From: JAFLCM01 sp046154665
Lineage (GTDB): Bacteria > Planctomycetota > Phycisphaerae > Phycisphaerales > UBA1924
Assembly (NCBI GenBank): GCA_046154665.1
Contig: JBJXFG010000042.1
Coordinates: forward strand, 45,925-109,924
Direction: 5' to 3'
Length of the DNA stretch: 64,000 nt
Within the stretch, counting starts at the first letter, position 1. Every line of letters begins with the position of its first letter. Under the pieces are notes generated by a model that did no database searches, was not told where the DNA came from, and worked only from the letters and a program-made list of their open reading frames with translations. A program made the translations under genes and the position numbers. This document shows positions 60,207 through 64,000 of this stretch, piece by piece.

Positions 60207-60962
60207 TCACAGGCTCTCGCTTGCGCTTCGGGTTCGTTCATCACGGCCCATCAGCAACCTCGCCCCCAGCCCGACCACGTACACCGCCACCACCGCCGCC
60301 GAACCGATCAACACGATCCACACCACACGCAGCGGCCAGTCCCCAAGCGAATCGACAATCGTCGCCGCCCCGGGCTTGGACGCGCCGACATAGCCGTAGT
60401 TGAACCCCGTGGCGATGTTGAACGCGAACATCACCGCGATGTACGCCGCCCCCGCCAGCACCGCGAACCGCGCATCGCGCCAGCCCAGCGGCGGCCTGAA
60501 CCCCAGCCCCGCACAATCAAAGACCGCCAGCCCCACGATGCTGCCGTGGAGCATCCAGCCGACGACAAACGCCGCACTGCCGGGCTCGTGCACCGGCGAC
60601 GCGAAGAACTGCGTACAAAGCCCGAACCCCCAGAAGTGCAGCAGCACCCGCGCCCAGCGTCGCCCCGACAGCACCGCCACCGGTGCCAGCAGGCCGGCGA
60701 CGTCGCACAGCTGCAAAGGCAGCGAGCGGCTCAGGTCCAGCCGCTCGGGCATGAGATAGAAACCGCACGAAGTGAGCCACGCGAGCGCCCCAAACCAGCC
60801 GAGGCCTCGGCGGAGGTGCTCGGCACGATTGGTCCCTCGCCAGCGCCGCGCCGCGACGACGCATGTGAACGTGATGACCGCCCACACGCCCAGCGCAAGC
60901 AGGTGCTGCCACGAAGCGCCGTGCCACGAGGAAGCAAGGATGTCGGGTGCGGCGCCGCGCAT
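60207..60962 (-). CDS. TIGR02206-type (YwaF-like) integral membrane protein
   Basis: A 251-residue protein with about seven hydrophobic helices. The motif SLPLQLCDVAGLLAPVAVLS and the HFWGFGLCTQFFASPV, MLHGSIVG segments match the TIGR02206/YwaF family of unknown function. The C-terminal tail is basic. It lies upstream of the flavin reductase gene on the same strand, 105 bp away, separated by a palindrome. Confidence 0.85.
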   Translation of the reverse strand: MRGAAPDILASSWHGASWQHLLALGVWAVITFTCVVAARRWRGTNRAEHLRRGLGWFGALAWLTSCGFYLMPERLDLSRSLPLQLCDVAGLLAPVAVLSGRRWARVLLHFWGFGLCTQFFASPVHEPGSAAFVVGWMLHGSIVGLAVFDCAGLGFRPPLGWRDARFAVLAGAAYIAVMFAFNIATGFNYGYVGASKPGAATIVDSLGDWPLRVVWIVLIGSAAVVAVYVVGLGARLLMGRDERTRSASESL

Positions 60963-61067
60963 GGAGCGACCATTGAATGCCCGAAGTGCCCGTCAAACAA
61001 ACAAGGCCCCCGGACTCGGGAGCCTTGAACACTCGTGCCTCTTGCCTGGTGCCTCATGCCTTCGGCA

Positions 61068-61382
61068 TCAACGCTTCTGGCCAGCCCGTGGCTGCGGGGC
61101 CAGTTCGATCACGCCCATGGCGTTCTCGTAGTTCTGGATCAGCTGCTGCAGGCTCATCATCAGGCGCTTGGCCCCCTGCCAGTTCATGATCACGCGGCTG
61201 CCGACGTGGAAGTTCATCACCACCGGCTGGTCCGGGCCCTGCTGCATCGGGAGGTTGAACCCGAAGTCAAGGGCGACCTCGTCCTGCGTGGTCGAGGTGC
61301 GGATGGTGTTGGCGTACACGGTCGCCATCTTCGACTCATCGAGGCGGATCTGGATCTGCTGCTGGTTCTGTTGCTCGCTCAT
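61068..61382 (-). CDS. DUF3467 family protein
   Basis: A 104-residue protein. YANTIRTSTTQDEVALDFGF and VVMNFHVGSRVIMNWQGAKR are characteristic of DUF3467, small proteins of unknown function found in planctomycetes, archaea and others. It is Gln-rich at the N-terminus. The ATG at 61382 follows a short C-run and a GAGAGAGAG stretch with no clear Shine-Dalgarno sequence. Tandem repeats lie on both sides of the gene. Confidence 0.85.
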   Translation of the reverse strand: MSEQQNQQQIQIRLDESKMATVYANTIRTSTTQDEVALDFGFNLPMQQGPDQPVVMNFHVGSRVIMNWQGAKRLMMSLQQLIQNYENAMGVIELAPQPRAGQKR

Positions 61383-61577
61383 GGGGGGCTCTCTCTCTGA
61401 AGAAGGGTGGAGGTGCGTGGGGGGGAGGTGCGGAGGTTCGGAGGTGTGAAGGGTAAGAAGGTTGCCGAGGAACGGTGGTGTGGGGCGTCGAACGAAACGG
61501 AAGCGGATTTGGTGCCTGGGTTCGGGGTTCGGCAGGGGCGATCGGACGCGTGACCCCGCCTCTTTACGTCCGGCAAG

Positions 61578-61640
61578 CACTCCGTGCCTTCGTGCCTTCC
61601 TGATGCCCAGTGCCCAGTGCCTGATGCCTGATGACTTCCC
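61578..61640. repeat. CCCAGTG/CCTGATG tandem array
   Basis: GTGCCTTC, CCCAGTG and CCTGATG units in pairs lie between the DUF3467 gene and the tRNA-Leu gene. Confidence 0.55.
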
Positions 61641-61648
61641 ACCCAAAA

Positions 61649-61732
61649 TGCCGGAGGAGGGGGTCGAACCCTCACGCCCTTGCGGGCACAGGATTTTGAA
61701 TCCAGCGCGTCTGCCAGTTCCGCCACTCCGGC
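61649..61732 (-). tRNA. tRNA-Leu (anticodon CAA)
   Basis: A minus-strand class II tRNA: acceptor GCCGGAG/CTCCGGC with discriminator A, D-arm with GGCAGAC, anticodon stem CTGGA with loop TTCAAAA (anticodon CAA, complement of 61696-61698), long variable arm GTGCCCGCAAGGGCGT, and T-arm GAGGG/CCCTC with TTCGACC. CCA is not encoded. Confidence 0.95.
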
Positions 61733-61820
61733 GTGGGGTCCGCGCCGAATCGAAGCGTCCCGGCGGGAGGGGGAGAGAGTATACGGGGTTTCAGGGATCG
61801 GGGTCCGAGGTTCGGACTGG

Positions 61821-61852
61821 CCCCAAGCCCCAAGCCCCAAGCCCCAAGCCCC
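61821..61852. repeat. CCCCAAG heptamer array
   Basis: Four exact CCCCAAG units plus a final CCCC lie between tRNA-Leu and the trigger factor gene. It is the cleanest heptamer array in the window. Confidence 0.85.
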
Positions 61853-61955
61853 GTATCATCCCCTCCCCCCGCCCCGGCGGCCCGGATGGTCGGCTCGCGT
61901 GAGCCTGGGTCCGAGTGTTGCTTGATGGGCGGGCCTGCGCCGAAAGGGCGTTGTC

Positions 61956-63341
61956 ATGTCTACCGCCGCCGCTCCCGTGGCCGACGTCAAGGTCGAGGAC
62001 CTTGGTTCGTGCCGCAAGAAGTTGTCGTTCGTTGTCGCTCGTTCGCAGATCGCTGAACAGCTTGAGTCGCAGATGGCCGCGCTGATGAGCGAGGCGGCGT
62101 TGCCGGGGTTCCGCCCCGGTCGCGTGCCGCGCCGCCTGATCGAGAAGCAGTTCGGTGCTTCGGTGAAGCGTGAGTGCCTGAACCAGCTCGTCTCGTCGTC
62201 GTACGCCAAGGCCGTCGAAGACCACAAGCTGCAGGTGCTCGCCGAGCCCGAGGGCAACGAGGAGCTCGCCAAGCTGGAGCTCGACCCCTCGAAGGACCTC
62301 ACGTTCCATCTCGAAGTCGAGGTCGCCCCCGAGTTTGACCTCCCCTCGCTCGACGGCATCGAGGTCAAGAAGCCGATCATCACCGTTAAGGACGAGCAGG
62401 TCACCGAGCAGATCGAACGCCTCCGCACCAACGAAGGCTCGCTCGAAACCCAGGACAAGGCCGCCCCCGGCGACTACTGCATCGGCCGCGGCACCATGAA
62501 GGAAGCCGGCGCGAAGGAGTCCGACAAGCCCCTGCTCGACCTCGAAGGTGCCGTCGTGCAGATCCCCCCGACGGACAAGGACGGCAAGGGCGCCATCCTC
62601 GGCGTCATGGTTGACGACTTCTCCAAGCAGGCCGGCCTCCCCAAGCCCGGCGACACCCTCACCATCAAGTGCAAGGGCCCCGACGTCCACGAACGCGTCG
62701 ACGTCCGCGGCAAAGACCTCGTGATCGTCTTCAAGATCGAGCGCGTCGAACGCATCATCCCCGCCAAGATGGAGGACATCATCGCCCGCATCGGCCTGAA
62801 CGACGAAGGCCAGATGCGCGAGCAGGTCCGCTCGCGGCTTGAGCAGCGCGGCGCCGTCGAGCAGCAGGCCGCCATGCGTCAGCAGGTCGCCAAGAAACTG
62901 CTCGAGATGGTGAAGGTCGATATGCCCAAGAACGTCTCGGCCCGCCAGGCCGAGCGCAGCCTGGCCCGCGCGCGGATGGAGATGGCCTACCGCGGCATGG
63001 ACCCCGCCGAGATCGAGAACCGCATCGCCGAGCACCGCTCCGGCACGATGGAGCAGGCGGTCGCCGAGCTCAAGCTGTTCTTCATCATGATGAAGGCGGC
63101 CCAGCAGTTCAACGTGCAGGTGACCGAAGACGAGGTCAACGGCCGCATCTATCAGATCGCGATGGAACGGCGCGTCCGCCCCGACAAGCTGCGTGCCGAA
63201 CTGATCCAGACCAACCAGGTGGGCATGGTGGTGCAGCAGGTCCGCGAGCACAAGGCGATGGACGCCGTGCTCGCCCGGGCAAAGGTGTCCGAGATGCCGC
63301 TGGATGAGTTCAACAAGTTGGTGAACGAGAACAAGATCTGA
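61956..63341 (+). CDS. tig: trigger factor (peptidyl-prolyl isomerase/chaperone)
   Basis: A 461-residue trigger factor. The ribosome-binding domain signature is GFRPGRVPRRLIEKQFG (about 49-65). A central FKBP-like domain follows with a long charged linker, and the C-terminal chaperone arms contain QVAKKLLEMVKVDMPKNV and LKLFFIMMKAAQQFNVQV. It meets nascent chains at the ribosome exit. GAAAGGG lies before the ATG. A Rho-independent terminator follows (63408-63441). The usual clpP/clpX neighbours are not in the window. Confidence 0.93.
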   Translation: MSTAAAPVADVKVEDLGSCRKKLSFVVARSQIAEQLESQMAALMSEAALPGFRPGRVPRRLIEKQFGASVKRECLNQLVSSSYAKAVEDHKLQVLAEPEGNEELAKLELDPSKDLTFHLEVEVAPEFDLPSLDGIEVKKPIITVKDEQVTEQIERLRTNEGSLETQDKAAPGDYCIGRGTMKEAGAKESDKPLLDLEGAVVQIPPTDKDGKGAILGVMVDDFSKQAGLPKPGDTLTIKCKGPDVHERVDVRGKDLVIVFKIERVERIIPAKMEDIIARIGLNDEGQMREQVRSRLEQRGAVEQQAAMRQQVAKKLLEMVKVDMPKNVSARQAERSLARARMEMAYRGMDPAEIENRIAEHRSGTMEQAVAELKLFFIMMKAAQQFNVQVTEDEVNGRIYQIAMERRVRPDKLRAELIQTNQVGMVVQQVREHKAMDAVLARAKVSEMPLDEFNKLVNENKI

Positions 63342-63344
63342 GGA

Positions 63345-63375
63345 TCGCTGTGCGCGGTGCGCTGTGCGCGGTGCG
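63345..63375. repeat. GTGCGCGGTGCGC-type array after tig
   Basis: GCTGTGCGCGGTGC occurs twice in succession after the tig stop codon. A related array in the opposite orientation (CGCGCACC units) lies at about 63525-63565, so the pair flanks the terminator region. Confidence 0.6.
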
Positions 63376-63407
63376 CCAGACAAAGACAGAACACAGTTGA
63401 TTCAACG

Positions 63408-63441
63408 GGCCTCGGATGCCATGCGGCACCGAGGCCTTTTT
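63408..63441 (+). terminator. Rho-independent terminator of tig
   Basis: GGCCTCGG at 63408 pairs with CCGAGGCC at 63429-63436 and is followed immediately by TTTTT, a standard intrinsic terminator 66 bp after the tig stop codon. Confidence 0.85.
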
Positions 63442-63474
63442 CGTGCCACCGATTCTGTGTCACTGATTTCGTGC

Positions 63475-63510
63475 CACCGAAGTCCCGCCGCTTTGGGCGG
63501 GACTTCGGTG
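63475..63510. repeat. perfect 15-bp-stem palindrome
   Basis: CACCGAAGTCCCGCC (63475-63489) and GGCGGGACTTCGGTG (63496-63510) are exact complements around GCTTTG. It lies between convergent gene ends and may terminate the leftward gene. Confidence 0.85.
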
Positions 63511-63565
63511 CTCTTCTCCTGCGCACAGCGCATCGCGCACCGCGCACCGCGCACGCCGCACGCCG

Positions 63566-64000
63566 CTACAGAGCCCCCGCCAACTCCCGCAGCCCGGCGA
63601 TCCGGTCTCCCGTGCTCTCGGTCGTCGGCGCGTGCGAGCGCACCACCGCCAGACCCGCCCGCTCCGCCAGCGCCTCGGCCCACGCCGACTGCTCCGCCGC
63701 CCGCACGCCGACGTCCGCCGCCCCCAGCAGTTGCGGCATCGGCGTGTCATCGATGATCAAACGCCACCCGCCCTGGGCGAGCACCGCGCCGGTGCCGCTC
63801 TCGTGACGGCGCGTGAACCGCACAGCGCGTTCCAGGTGCCGCGCCGCGCTGGGCACCACGCCCACCACACGCCGACCCGCGATCGACATCACCCCGAGAT
63901 GAAACACGAATCGGCGCGCATCGACCAGACCCGCCGCGTCCGCCAGCGGCAGCAGGACGCTCTCCTTACCCCCGCGCTCGTCCTCGCGCACACCCCACAC
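63566..64000 (-). CDS. hypothetical protein, C-terminal part (runs off window)
   Basis: At least 144 residues on the minus strand, open to the window edge, so the true start lies outside. The sequence alternates strands and Ala-rich helices (RFVFHLGVMSIAGRRVVGVV, GGWRLIIDDTPMPQLLGAAD) with no motif I recognise. It is convergent with tig across the terminator and palindromic repeats. Confidence 0.6.
   Translation of the reverse strand: MWGVREDERGGKESVLLPLADAAGLVDARRFVFHLGVMSIAGRRVVGVVPSAARHLERAVRFTRRHESGTGAVLAQGGWRLIIDDTPMPQLLGAADVGVRAAEQSAWAEALAERAGLAVVRSHAPTTESTGDRIAGLRELAGAL

Overview
The window looks like a chromosome segment of a Planctomycetota bacterium, most likely of the Phycisphaerae/Phycisphaerales type. 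This is inferred from very high GC, a prepilin-type pseudopilin with a planctomycete-style N-terminus (26494-27426), a secreted kelch protein ending in a dockerin-like 'DGxxxTADL' tail (49596-51062), an ECF sigma factor coupled to a Ser/Thr kinase (5329-8477), a two-gene arylsulfatase locus with its formylglycine-generating enzyme, and several housekeeping genes (obg, rho, ftsH, nadB, tig, cysteine desulfurase). About 50 protein genes, two tRNAs (Pro-GGG, Leu-CAA) and one probable SAM riboswitch can be supported. No rRNA, CRISPR array or intact insertion sequence was seen.

Layout. 1-3.2 kb: small metabolic genes (SixA-like phosphatase, hotdog thioesterase, yeast-type cytosine deaminase) among repeat-rich spacers. 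3.2-5.1 kb: tRNA-Pro, a decayed serine recombinase and two unknown genes. 5.3-8.5 kb: ECF sigma factor plus kinase/TPR pair. 8.9-12.5 kb: periplasmic redox operon with two cytochrome P460-like proteins, a beta-propeller and a membrane cytochrome c. 12.5-22.1 kb: a sulfatase island (two arylsulfatases, two outer-membrane barrels, exported FGE) bracketed by identical 20-bp repeats, with an IS3 scrap at the left and a GIY-YIG scrap at the right. 22.1-28 kb: diguanylate cyclase, agmatinase-family enzyme, obg, pseudopilin. 28-36 kb: mixed block in which rho and two exported proteins alternate with AT-richer accessory genes (unknown membrane protein, class III adenylate cyclase with a membrane-anchored tail, TIR-domain protein). 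36-43 kb: ftsH, a PTPS/QueD-like protein, exported glutathione peroxidase, crcB, and a methionine/aspartate-family pair downstream of the riboswitch. 43-51 kb: OPT transporter, nadB, HPt and response-regulator/GGDEF pair, kelch protein. 51-57.6 kb: second OPT transporter and a large GH31 glycosidase. 57.8-64 kb: Lys-rich microprotein, cysteine desulfurase, flavin reductase, TIGR02206 membrane protein, DUF3467, tRNA-Leu, trigger factor and a partial gene.

The most unusual content is non-genic. At least eight kinds of palindromic repeat lie between genes and sometimes inside them. Two unrelated-looking perfect inverted repeats sit in frame in the GH31 gene, a half-copy lies in the cystathionine-synthase-like gene, and another palindrome supplies a stop codon. 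Four kinds share the same design: a GC-rich stem closed by a TCC or TCCT loop. A second repeat class consists of 7-8 bp tandem arrays next to start and stop codons, and a third is a roughly 200-bp element with inverted ends, present on both sides of the thioesterase gene.

Functionally the segment suits a heterotroph that takes sulfated polysaccharides apart: exported sulfatases activated by a co-located exported FGE, porins, an alpha-glycosidase and two oligopeptide transporters. It also has extensive signalling (c-di-GMP, cAMP, Ser/Thr kinase) and a possible immune component (TIR).
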